Below, one piece after another: positions 51,467 to 59,051 of a stretch of 59,051 nt of DNA. Location of the stretch: contig CABVSR010000024.1 of the NCBI GenBank assembly GCA_902500995.1, forward strand, positions 1 to 59,051. The letters are read 5' to 3'. The translations under genes were made by a program, and so were the position numbers. This DNA comes from an uncultured Nitrospira sp. GTDB lineage: Bacteria; Nitrospirota; Nitrospiria; Nitrospirales; Nitrospiraceae. Under the pieces are notes generated by a model. It worked only from the letters and a program-made list of their open reading frames with translations, was not told where the DNA came from and ran no database searches. Within the stretch, counting starts at the first letter, position 1. The number at the start of each line of letters is the position of its first letter.

Positions 51467-54184
51467 TTATCGTCCTATCGGCGGATCGGTTGTGCCGGCG
51501 CCGGCGAGGAACCAGTGATCGATGGTCTGTCGCAATCGGGCGGCGTCGAATGGTTTGAGAAGATAGCCTTGCGCGCCGGCTTCTACCGCCGCCATGGCGC
51601 GATCCAACGCCTCCACGGCCGTCATCATCACGACCGGTAATGAGGGATGTTGAGGGCGCAGTTGTCGCAACACTTCAAAGCCATCCGCTTCCGGCAGCGC
51701 GATGTCCAGCAACAGCCCGTCGATCGGCGTTTCCGCGAGGATGCGGAGCGCCGTCCGGCCGTCTGCCGCCGTGTCGACATGAAATCCTTCCGACTCCAGT
51801 CGATCCCGCAGCAGATCGCAAATGTCCGCGTCGTCATCGACCACCAGTAACCTGCGGCGGGCGGCAGCCAGGTGAGCGGGAGGCTCCGGCATCGGCGAAT
51901 GTAACGGCAGGGTGAACGTAAACTCCGTGCCGGCATCCACCGTGCTGTGCACCATGATGGTGCCGCCGTGCAGATCGACCAAATCTTTCACAATGGCCAG
52001 TCCGAGGCCTAACCCCTTCGTCTGGCTCCGCTCCTGATGGTGCACGCGGAAAAACGGATCGAAGAGTTTCGGGAGGGCATCGGCGGGGATGCCTTGACCC
52101 GTGTCACGGACGACGACGCGGGCCATGTCATGCTCACCGATCGACAGGTCTACGGTGATGTGTCCCCCCTCCGGGGTGTACTTGATAGCATTATCGAGCA
52201 GATTCGTCAAAATTTGACTGACGCGATCCGGGTCGGCCCAGACCAGCAATGCCGGGTCAGGACTCCGGAGTTCAATCTGCAAGTGTTTGGCGATAGCCAG
52301 CGGCAGGAGCTGTTCGATGACGTCGCTGACTACTGTTTGAAGCGCCACGTGATCGAAGGACAGCACGAGCTTGCCGGCTTCGACCCGGGAGAGGTCGAGC
52401 AAATCGGTGATCATGCGCGCGAGTCTCGTCCCGTTCGCCTTGATCCGGGCGAGATATTGCTCCTGCTTCATGTTGAGCGAGCCGACCAGTCCCTCCAGCA
52501 TATTGTCTGCAAACCCGACGATGCTGGTCAGGGGAGTGCGCAATTCGTGGGAAACATGCGCGAGAAATTTCGATTTGAGCCGGTCCATTTGCTTGAGCTG
52601 ACTATTGGCCGCCTCCAATTCGGCGGTGCGTTCCTGAACGCGGGCTTCCAGTCCGGCGTTGAGCGCCTCGATTTCCCGATAGGCCTGAGCGTTGTCGAGG
52701 GCAATGGCCACCTGGCTGGCCAAGGTCATTAGCATGTCGAGGTCGTCTTGCGTCAGCGCCTGGCTGTGCGTGCGATCGACCGAAAGGGAGCCGATCACGG
52801 CGTCGTGCGTCTTGAGCGGAACGGTAATAAAGGATTTCACATTGACCATGGCGATCAATTTCTGATCGAACGGGTGTAAGCGATCCCAGATCTCATGCAC
52901 GTTATTCGTGAGCACCGGTTCGCCGCGCAACAAGACGGCGCCTTCCACGGTCTCCGGGTCGGTGACGGATACTTCCTGCGTGCGCAAAAAATCCGCCACT
53001 TCCTGCGGCATGCCTCGCACGCGAAAGTCGTGCGCGACCCGTCTGGTTCGATCGAATTGCGTGATCATGGCGCGATCGTAGTGCAAGTCGCGGACGATGG
53101 TGTCCAGAACATTGGTCAGCAGTTCTTCCCGGTCGAACGTCGAGCTGAACAGCAACCCTGCGCGGTGAAGCGTGGTGAGGTCGTTCACTTTCCGGCGTAA
53201 CGTGACAGCGGTGCTCTGCTGTTCAAGGTAGGCCTCGCGCAGTTCCTCATGCCTGGCATCGACGACCTGTTCTTGATCCTTGATCAGGCGCTGCAGAGGT
53301 TTGGTGGCCTGCCGCATGTGACTGGTCATCATCCACCAGAGCAGAGAGGCGGGCACGGCCGCCAGTCCCAGCGCTTCGAACGTGGGCACGTGGGGCCAGC
53401 GCAGATGGACATAGGTGAAGGTGCCGCCGGCGACCAGCGTGCACATTGCCAAGGGAATGGAACTCCGGACCTGCGGCGTCCAGGTAAACTCCCACTCACA
53501 ATAGGGATCGCCCTTGGCGGTACAGGAGAGATCCTTGACCGTGGCGGCCGGTGTGCCGTGTAGTTGCGTTTGCACGCGCGCAATGCTGCTCTTGCAGGAG
53601 AGGCAGATCACCTCGACACAGCGCTTTCGGTACGGGCCGAATTGGACGAGGGCCCGTTCCGTAAATGTCATGCGAAGCACGGCGGAGCGTCTGGTGACTC
53701 GGCCGACCTCGAATTCCAATACATCGCGGACATACTTCCTGCCGAAGTACGGCCACATTTTATACAGTTGCGGGGTCGAAAACGGGCGGCAGAGGATCTG
53801 GATGAGCGGCGGAACCTTCCGGTCGGTTCCCACGTTGACATGGAACTCGGGATCTCCGGACAACTGTTCGCAGAATTCTCTCAAATAGCAGACGAATTCG
53901 TAGGAGTAGCTGTTCCAGATATTGCGAAGAAAGTCGGGCGTGACATGATAGGTGCGGTCGGGGAGGCGGGTATTGAGAAGCCGGCAGAGTTCTTCCAGCG
54001 CGTCCGCCGCTTTGGCGGCGCCGGCGGTGCGCGTGAGATAGTCGCACAGGTAATCCACATTGGATTGCACGACGACCCCGCTGATGTCGGAGATCTTTTC
54101 GCCCTGGTCGTTGAGGCCGAACGGACGAAACTCCATGAACGGGCGCTCGAGAATGGAGTGCTCGCTGGAGAGAAGGTCGGTCAT
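51467..54184 (-). CDS. Hybrid histidine kinase with V4R-like N-terminal sensor
   Basis: A 905-residue protein. The N-terminal 235 residues form a helical and alpha/beta region that ends in KDLSCTAKGDPYCEWEFTW, matching the C-x-GD-x-x-C ending of V4R (4-vinyl reductase) small-molecule sensor domains. Two hydrophobic helices follow (about 240-285), then a coiled coil, GAF (FDREELLTNVLDTIVRDLHYDRAM onward), HisKA (HVSHELRTPLTSIVGF) and HATPase (NLLDNAIKYTPEGG, DTGQGIP, GLGLGLAIV). The C-terminal receiver has LLLDIALPEADG. V4R domains in XylR/DmpR bind aromatics. With a FadL channel after it and a RoxA-like cytochrome before it, sensing of a hydrophobic compound is inferred. Start ATG 54184 has only a weak ribosome site; 54136 is an alternative. 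Confidence 0.85.
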   Translation of the reverse strand: MTDLLSSEHSILERPFMEFRPFGLNDQGEKISDISGVVVQSNVDYLCDYLTRTAGAAKAADALEELCRLLNTRLPDRTYHVTPDFLRNIWNSYSYEFVCYLREFCEQLSGDPEFHVNVGTDRKVPPLIQILCRPFSTPQLYKMWPYFGRKYVRDVLEFEVGRVTRRSAVLRMTFTERALVQFGPYRKRCVEVICLSCKSSIARVQTQLHGTPAATVKDLSCTAKGDPYCEWEFTWTPQVRSSIPLAMCTLVAGGTFTYVHLRWPHVPTFEALGLAAVPASLLWWMMTSHMRQATKPLQRLIKDQEQVVDARHEELREAYLEQQSTAVTLRRKVNDLTTLHRAGLLFSSTFDREELLTNVLDTIVRDLHYDRAMITQFDRTRRVAHDFRVRGMPQEVADFLRTQEVSVTDPETVEGAVLLRGEPVLTNNVHEIWDRLHPFDQKLIAMVNVKSFITVPLKTHDAVIGSLSVDRTHSQALTQDDLDMLMTLASQVAIALDNAQAYREIEALNAGLEARVQERTAELEAANSQLKQMDRLKSKFLAHVSHELRTPLTSIVGFADNMLEGLVGSLNMKQEQYLARIKANGTRLARMITDLLDLSRVEAGKLVLSFDHVALQTVVSDVIEQLLPLAIAKHLQIELRSPDPALLVWADPDRVSQILTNLLDNAIKYTPEGGHITVDLSIGEHDMARVVVRDTGQGIPADALPKLFDPFFRVHHQERSQTKGLGLGLAIVKDLVDLHGGTIMVHSTVDAGTEFTFTLPLHSPMPEPPAHLAAARRRLLVVDDDADICDLLRDRLESEGFHVDTAADGRTALRILAETPIDGLLLDIALPEADGFEVLRQLRPQHPSLPVVMMTAVEALDRAMAAVEAGAQGYLLKPFDAARLRQTIDHWFLAGAGTTDPPIGR

Positions 54185-54253
54185 GCGTCGGCGCGCCTCG
54201 TTCGATGCATCGACGTCCTGTGCGAGCGGCAGCGGCCGGTTCGCGCCTGTTCG

Positions 54254-56029
54254 CTAGTCAAAATTCCGGCAGACCGGTGCGTTCGGCAGAATCATTCGGT
54301 CCAGATCGCAGGTTTTGAGATATTCGATGATGGCCAGGCGGTCATCGACCGGCAACTCACAACCCAATACCCCGTTGCTCTTCGTGCTGTCGCAATCGGG
54401 CGTATTGGTGAACTCATGCCCCCGATTGCTATTGCCGGGCCACGCGGTCTTGAAATCAAGCCGGGGGGGAGGACTCGGCGATTGGGGCGGGGGACAGTCA
54501 CCTGTCACCACGCCCACTTTTTCGGTGTCGAACTCCATGTTCGGATCGAGTACGAAGCAGGCGCGGCGTTCTCTTGCTGGGGAGAGCAGTTCGTAGAGGG
54601 TCGGGATCGAGCCATTGTGAAGGAAGGGAGGGGTGGCCCATACGGCCAGATGCGGGCGAGCGATGTATTGGGCCTTATCTCGCCAGACATTGGGCCGGTC
54701 CCGATAGGAAGGGGCAGCCGCGGCATCCGTCATGGACATCAATTCGCTCGTGAGGTATTCCGAGGCTTCGCGCGCGGAGACCCGTCCGCGCCCTAAGCGA
54801 CTCATATCCACAGTGCGTTGGGAAAAATTCTCCAGATAGAGGGAGTCGGTGCCGATTTCCTGGAGCGGCACCATCGTAATTTGCAGGCTGGGACCACCGT
54901 CTGATGAGGCGGGGAGTTTTGCGGGGAGATGGCAGTGGGCACAGAGGTTCGGAATTCCCTTGGCTTTATTGCCGTGGTACAGGTCTTTGCCGCGGGCAGC
55001 TAATTCCCGTTTGATTGCCGGGAAGGCCGACGGCCATTGCGGCGGAGGCAGCCGGCGCGCCAGGTTTTCAAGGATCGTGAGGGAATTGCCATCGATGGAC
55101 GATCGGAACAGGGTCCGCTTGTCTAATGGGAGGGCGCCGCCGCGCTGAGCCCAATCGAAGAGTCCGGCATTGACGCCGATCACCTGCCCGATATTTCTTG
55201 CCAGAGGATGCTGGATCGACCCCGCCCACTGAACCCAGTCATATTCCCACACGCCCCACAAGGGAGGAATGCTGACGGGGGCGTTGGCCGGCCTGAGATT
55301 GTCCGGATTGAGCTGGGTAAAAACCGTGTTGCCCCCGCGACCGAGCGCATCGAATCGGCCCGGACCCCACAGCTCCGGAGAAGGGTCCCTGCCGCTCCGT
55401 AAAACCAACCCGTAGGTGAGCTTTCGCACGTCTTGCGCCAGCGCCGTCAGAGTATAGGCAGTCACGGCTTCCCCGCGGCTGGTCAGGACGCGGGTGGCGA
55501 AGGTCTTAAACGGCTCAGGCGGGCTCAATTCTTTCAGGCTCTTGAGGAATGCGGGCATGTCGGAAGGCGTGAGCGCTGCCAGCCGTTGGATCAAGGCTTT
55601 GACCAAGGTCGAATTGTTCTGAAGCGAAGGGCCGCCCTCGATCCTGATCGATTGCGATTTGTAGGTGAACTGGGTCGTGTGACAAAACGAACAAGTAAAG
55701 CCGACCTGGGGCACCGTTCCGTCCGGCCCGTTGGTCTTGGCAAAGCCGACCGGGAGTTTGTCGGGATGGTTGCGATCTTCGACGAGGCCGGTCACCGCGA
55801 AGGTCTTGATGAGCGTGTCATCGAGTAGCGCCACCAGCCAATCATAGGGAATCAGCTGGGTTCCGGCGGACAAATGGTACCACTGCTGCAGTTCCTGGTC
55901 AGACAATCCCTGATTGATCGACTGCACGACCTGCGGGGGAGGGCCAGGATCGATTGCCCGGCAATGCAGGGGAGATAACGCCAGCAGCAGAGCGGTCAGG
56001 ACCAGGGAGCGATGGAGGCGGATGCGCAT
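54254..56029 (-). CDS. Di-haem c-type cytochrome, RoxA/MauG/peroxidase family
   Basis: A protein of about 591 residues. It has a signal peptide and two haem-binding CxxCH motifs, CSFCH (about 113) and CAHCH (about 370). After the second haem come SQRTVDMSRLGRGRVSA and the family ending YIARPHLAVWATPPFLHNGSIPTLYELLSP, typical of RoxA/MauG-type and bacterial cytochrome c peroxidase proteins. The length fits RoxA-like oxygenases better than classical peroxidases (about 350 residues). ATG 56029 with a GAGGAG site is chosen. It is followed after 69 bp by the V4R-like kinase. It may oxidise a hydrophobic polymer or quinol or work as a peroxidase; which one is not known. Confidence 0.82.
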   Translation of the reverse strand: MRIRLHRSLVLTALLLALSPLHCRAIDPGPPPQVVQSINQGLSDQELQQWYHLSAGTQLIPYDWLVALLDDTLIKTFAVTGLVEDRNHPDKLPVGFAKTNGPDGTVPQVGFTCSFCHTTQFTYKSQSIRIEGGPSLQNNSTLVKALIQRLAALTPSDMPAFLKSLKELSPPEPFKTFATRVLTSRGEAVTAYTLTALAQDVRKLTYGLVLRSGRDPSPELWGPGRFDALGRGGNTVFTQLNPDNLRPANAPVSIPPLWGVWEYDWVQWAGSIQHPLARNIGQVIGVNAGLFDWAQRGGALPLDKRTLFRSSIDGNSLTILENLARRLPPPQWPSAFPAIKRELAARGKDLYHGNKAKGIPNLCAHCHLPAKLPASSDGGPSLQITMVPLQEIGTDSLYLENFSQRTVDMSRLGRGRVSAREASEYLTSELMSMTDAAAAPSYRDRPNVWRDKAQYIARPHLAVWATPPFLHNGSIPTLYELLSPARERRACFVLDPNMEFDTEKVGVVTGDCPPPQSPSPPPRLDFKTAWPGNSNRGHEFTNTPDCDSTKSNGVLGCELPVDDRLAIIEYLKTCDLDRMILPNAPVCRNFD

Positions 56030-56334
56030 GGTTCGTCTCCTCATGAAGGACGAGAGTAATGAGTCAGGTTATGTATGGTCGATCAGGCCCGCAAGTTTCC
56101 CGAAAGGGCACTTGCTTGGATGAGCCAGGGCGCGCCCCATTACGTACCAATAACCAATCTACATAAAGCAACTCACGTGCCATATGCGCGGACGCAGGGT
56201 ACCTGGATCGACCTCCGAATGCCAATAGATTTTGAATAGGTAGACCAAAGGGATGTCGCCGGATCCGGCGGCTTGGTAGGAAATCCGATGGTCGAGGGGC
56301 GGTGTCGGGAGCGGGGGAGTGCCGTTACTGGGGG
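56030..56334. other. Intergenic region without recognised gene
   Basis: These 300 bp lie upstream of the cytochrome gene and downstream of the CopD-like gene. I see no gene, repeat or clear promoter here. A short frame at 56159-56530 on the minus strand is a shadow. Confidence 0.4.
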
Positions 56335-56850
56335 CTATTGATGCAGATGCTTCATGGCCGCGGCGCACAGGATGATGAAGAAGCCCATCCAGAGTGCGGC
56401 GCGTTGAAAGGGAATCGACTCGTAGTTTTCGCCTTCTTCTTCCTCGTCCTGGTCCGATTTGAAGATGACCGTATAGAGAAACAGCGTGAGGAGGCACAGG
56501 ACCAGAATCAGCTTGATGCAGAAAATCCACAAGTACTTAGGGTGGTTCTGCATGCCCTGGCCGGTCTGGGAGACGAAGATCTGATTGACGTAGTGGAGGT
56601 TGATGCCGCCGGTGAAGAGCAGGACGACGAGCAAGATCCCCGCCACTCGCTTGTAATGCTTGTAAAAGGCGTCCGTGATCGGGCGAACATATTCCTTGGG
56701 CAAGGCGGCTTCCCGAAGTCCCGGCTTGACAGCCATCACAATGAAGGCGAGTCCGCCGATCCAGATGACCGCGGACAGGAGATGGAGCCAGTGATTGACG
56801 ATCGGAATCAGCTGGTTCAAATCGAGAAAGATGCTTTGTACGGAATCCAT
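56335..56850 (-). CDS. CopD-like integral membrane protein
   Basis: A 171-residue protein with four predicted membrane helices (about 18-38, 75-95, 105-130 and 150-168). The first helix has HWLHLLSAVIWIGGLAF, like the CopD/DUF4149 group, with His and Trp that may bind copper or haem. An acidic loop (DQDEEEEGE) precedes the last helix, which ends in AAAMKHLHQ. It lies 60 bp after the radical SAM gene, so it is probably in the same operon. Function unknown; a haem or copper-linked role would fit its neighbours. Confidence 0.72.
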   Translation of the reverse strand: MDSVQSIFLDLNQLIPIVNHWLHLLSAVIWIGGLAFIVMAVKPGLREAALPKEYVRPITDAFYKHYKRVAGILLVVLLFTGGINLHYVNQIFVSQTGQGMQNHPKYLWIFCIKLILVLCLLTLFLYTVIFKSDQDEEEEGENYESIPFQRAALWMGFFIILCAAAMKHLHQ

Positions 56851-56910
56851 GATCGAAGGAGGATCGCGCAGGTCGCGGTGAATACCGAAGGCGGTGTCTT
56901 TCGCCGGCGC

Positions 56911-58314
56911 CTAGTCTTTCCCTTTCATGTCGAAATTGAAGACCGGCGCGTCGTTGCCGAAACGCTTCTTCCGCAGCTCTTCCATCAATTCGATGGTGAC
57001 GAGGGCTATGCCGTTTTCACGGGCATGGCGTTCGACGCCTTTCTTGACCATCGCGCGGAGAAAATACGGAATCCGGCTCAACCGAAGCTCCGAGGCTTCA
57101 TCCCATGCAACGGCGCTTTCTTCGGGCGTGTTGAATGCGACCTTGATTTTCTCGCCGCCCTTGGGCGTGTAGAGGCACCATTGATCCTCGTCCAGCCAGT
57201 CGCCGTGATCCACATAGGGACGGGCCCGGCAGCCACCGCAGATATCGGTATATTCGCAGTCACCGCATTTGCCTTTGAGCTGAGGGTAGCGGAAGGAATT
57301 AAACACATCCGACCGGTCCCACAAATCAGCGAAACTCGTCTCGCGCACGTTGCCGGCCGACAGCGGCATGTAGGGACAAGGCGTCAGCTCACCGTTCGGC
57401 GTGACGCGCGCATAGTTGGTTCCTGCAAGGCACCCGCCGCCCATATAGCCGGTCGCTTTTGTGAGCGGGGAATTCGGATCCTTTTCGTAGGCCAGCCGCT
57501 TGAAGTGCGGGGCGCAACGTGCCCGGACCAGCATGTCTTTATACCGGTCCTGACAATCCACCAAATATCCCAACACTTCCTCATACTGCTGGGGCGTGAT
57601 GTCGGTGAGCTCTTCTCCACGCCCGGTACAGACCATGAAAAAGACGTTGAGCACCCGGGCCCCCAGAGTATGCGCCCATTCCACGACGGCAGGTAACTCC
57701 TGATAGTTCATGGGCTGGGCGCTGAAATGCACTTGGAACTGAAGGCCGTTGCGTTTGCAGGCCTCAATACCGGCCAGCGCGCTGGCGAACGCACCCGGCA
57801 CTCCGCGAAACTGATCGTGTTTAGCGGGATCGAGTGAATCAATGCTGATGCCGACGCCCATCACCCCGATCTCAACCAGCGTCTTCGCCATCCGATCGTT
57901 GATCAGCATGCCGTTCGTGCCGAAGACGACGATGAAGCCGAGTCCGACCGCATGGCGGGCAATGTCGAGAATGTCCGGGCGCACGAGCGGTTCGCCGCCG
58001 GTAATGACGAGCAGGCACCCTTTATTGACCTCGGCAATCTGATCGATGAGGCGGAAGCATTCTTCCGTGCTGAGTTCATCAGATCCGCCGCCGGCTTTCG
58101 TCGTGGCGTCCAGATAACAATGATCGCACTTGAGATTGCAACGCTTGGTGAGGTTCAGGGCGACGAGATAGGGCTTGAAGTCATCGACCGTCCGGCCATC
58201 ATTCGGCGCCGCGGCCGGAGAAGTGGGGGACATGAACTTCGAGATCTGCTGCTGGAGAGACTCCAGCTTGTCTCCCAGAAACGGGAAATTGAGGACCGGC
58301 AATGATTTTCCCAT
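56911..58314 (-). CDS. Radical SAM/SPASM protein with C-terminal PCP_red domain
   Basis: A 467-residue protein. The radical SAM cluster motif CNLKCDHC is near residue 59. ITGGEP (about 104) and GTNGMLI continue the fold. A SPASM-type region has the extra cluster Cys: GGGCLAGTNYARVTPNGELTPCPYMPLS, then GKCGDCEYTDICGGCRAR. The C-terminal 50 residues (LSRIPYFLRAMVKKGVERHARENGIALVTIELMEELRKKRFG) look like a PCP_red domain (found in protochlorophyllide reductase B subunit). The fold resembles the haem-modifying NirJ/AhbD branch. Its ATG overlaps the stop of the rubredoxin-PCP_red gene by one base. A role in modified-haem synthesis is likely but unproven. Confidence 0.85.
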   Translation of the reverse strand: MGKSLPVLNFPFLGDKLESLQQQISKFMSPTSPAAAPNDGRTVDDFKPYLVALNLTKRCNLKCDHCYLDATTKAGGGSDELSTEECFRLIDQIAEVNKGCLLVITGGEPLVRPDILDIARHAVGLGFIVVFGTNGMLINDRMAKTLVEIGVMGVGISIDSLDPAKHDQFRGVPGAFASALAGIEACKRNGLQFQVHFSAQPMNYQELPAVVEWAHTLGARVLNVFFMVCTGRGEELTDITPQQYEEVLGYLVDCQDRYKDMLVRARCAPHFKRLAYEKDPNSPLTKATGYMGGGCLAGTNYARVTPNGELTPCPYMPLSAGNVRETSFADLWDRSDVFNSFRYPQLKGKCGDCEYTDICGGCRARPYVDHGDWLDEDQWCLYTPKGGEKIKVAFNTPEESAVAWDEASELRLSRIPYFLRAMVKKGVERHARENGIALVTIELMEELRKKRFGNDAPVFNFDMKGKD

Positions 58315-59048
58315 CAGCGGTTCGCCCCGGTCTTGGAGCCCGTCAGATTGGCAATCATGTCCTTTAAGTTGCCGGTCTTCATCGCATCGGCCATGTAGCC
58401 TTTCGCTTGTTCAATCCCCTCAGTCGCGACTTCCAGGGTGATGACCGTCGTGCCGATCTTGTCGGCATGTTTTTCGATCAGCGCCTTGGTGCATTCGCGC
58501 ATGAAACCTTCCGGCGCGCGATCCAGACGTCCTTGCGCATCGGGGGTCCAGGTGTAGGGAGAGGTTGGCTCTTGAGCAGCCTGAGCCTGCTCTGTGCCCG
58601 TTCCGTTCGCCGCACTGGTTTGGGTCCCGTTGGCAATCGGCAGATCGGCGGAAGGTGGGGCGGCGGTTCCCGTCCCTTTGTTCGCAAAAATCGGCGTGTA
58701 ATCCTCGGAAGCCGCTTCTTGAATCATGGGATTGGCATATTCGAGCGTAATCGTCGTCATGCCGAGTTTGCGAGCACTCTTCTCGATCTTGGCTTTGGCC
58801 CGGCGGCGTTGGAATCCGGCCGGCACCGCGCGAATCGCTTCCTTGGCATCTTTCGTCCACTGCATCGGGATATCGTCGTACGCCACGTCGGTCTCGAGAC
58901 CGCCCTCCGCTTTGGCCGCCGCTTCGAAGATCGACTTGTCGACTTGCTTGAATCGGTCCCCTTCGGCGCTGCACACCGGGCACTTCACAGGGGTGTCGCC
59001 CTTTCCGATATATCCGCATCCGTCGCAGACAAAGTAGTTCTGGCTCAT
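58314..59048 (-). CDS. Rubredoxin-like protein with two PCP_red domains
   Basis: A 244-residue protein. The N-terminus has a rubredoxin-like knuckle pair, CDGCGYIG (8-15) and CPVCSAEGDRFKQV (about 23-36), able to bind Fe or Zn. Next come two PCP_red-like domains: WTKDAKEAIRAVPAGFQRRRAKAKIEKSARKLGMTTITLEYA (about 65-105) and WTPDAQGRLDRAPEGFMRECTKALIEKHADKIGTTVITLEVA (about 167-208). An Ala/Gly/Thr-rich linker lies between them. It is complete at ATG 59048, 3 bases from the window end. It is co-translated with the radical SAM gene. It may give electrons to the radical SAM enzyme; this is inferred. Confidence 0.82.
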   Translation of the reverse strand: MSQNYFVCDGCGYIGKGDTPVKCPVCSAEGDRFKQVDKSIFEAAAKAEGGLETDVAYDDIPMQWTKDAKEAIRAVPAGFQRRRAKAKIEKSARKLGMTTITLEYANPMIQEAASEDYTPIFANKGTGTAAPPSADLPIANGTQTSAANGTGTEQAQAAQEPTSPYTWTPDAQGRLDRAPEGFMRECTKALIEKHADKIGTTVITLEVATEGIEQAKGYMADAMKTGNLKDMIANLTGSKTGANR

Positions 59049-59051
59049 GCG

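Noticed and set aside
53564-54796. Plus-strand frame of 410 codons opposite the kinase and cytochrome genes
   Set aside because: It runs across the gap between two well-supported genes on the other strand and has no recognisable domain.
56302-57696. Plus-strand frame of 464 codons
   Set aside because: It is a shadow of the CopD-like and radical SAM genes; no domain or ribosome site.

Overview
The window reads as chromosomal DNA of a Gram-negative, high-GC bacterium. It most resembles a Nitrospira (Nitrospirota), although there is no rRNA or marker gene to prove it. The grounds are: several long hairpin-forming repeats at gene ends of a kind I associate with Nitrospira; large PAS/GAF sensor kinases; outer-membrane proteins (LolA, TonB receptor, FadL, TpsB); a two-partner-secretion/CHAT/DUF928 cluster of cyanobacterial style; and PCP_red domains outside photosynthesis.

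1-18,960 is mostly housekeeping: a beta-lactamase-fold hydrolase with a MarR regulator, a HEAT-repeat membrane protein, a metallophosphoesterase, TruD, GpsA, LarB and LarC (nickel-pincer cofactor), a CaCA antiporter, PdxA, RsmA, FtsK, LolA and a 2OG-Fe(II) oxygenase. Within it, 5064-7105 holds two overlapping genes. They match the two halves of the cyanobacterial bifunctional ArgZ/AgrE enzyme (arginine dihydrolase and ornithine cyclodeaminase) as separate proteins in reversed order. Hairpin repeats lie at 7207-7332, 9650-9701, 17806-17984 and 17985-18110; two of them supply the stop codon of the neighbouring gene.

19,004-30,545 (minus strand) is a signalling block read in the order TonB-dependent receptor, receiver plus seven PAS domains without a kinase, orphan ABC-type substrate-binding protein, HAMP/GAF histidine kinase, receiver/PAS/GAF histidine kinase. 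No ABC permease or ATPase is present, so the binding protein probably serves sensing.

30,953-49,690 is the most unusual part. It runs on the minus strand from a papain-like protease lipoprotein, through an exported protein, a Cys-rich lipoprotein, three tandem TpsA exoproteins (one frameshifted), the TpsB transporter and an exported TPR-CHAT caspase-like protein, to two DUF928 proteins. Next to its end lie a small membrane protein and a ribbon-helix-helix (RHH) protein. Three copies of a 37-bp element (two GTATC-N6-GATAC palindromes exactly 21 bp apart) lie at 30,953, 31,671 and 49,654. They bracket the block and the RHH gene, so they look like operators of one regulon or, less likely, the ends of an island. 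The TpsA proteins share a C-terminal tail with a conserved Cys, an AGRDALP motif and a last-four-residue GC(R/G)S motif.

50,074-59,048 (minus strand) holds a module of a RoxA/MauG-like di-haem cytochrome, a hybrid kinase with a V4R-like N-terminus and a FadL-type channel. After it come a CopD-like membrane protein and a pair of genes carrying PCP_red domains: a radical SAM/SPASM protein and a rubredoxin-like protein with two PCP_red copies. No tRNA, rRNA, CRISPR array, transposase or integrase was recognised. Searches and structure predictions were not run; family names come from motifs read by eye.
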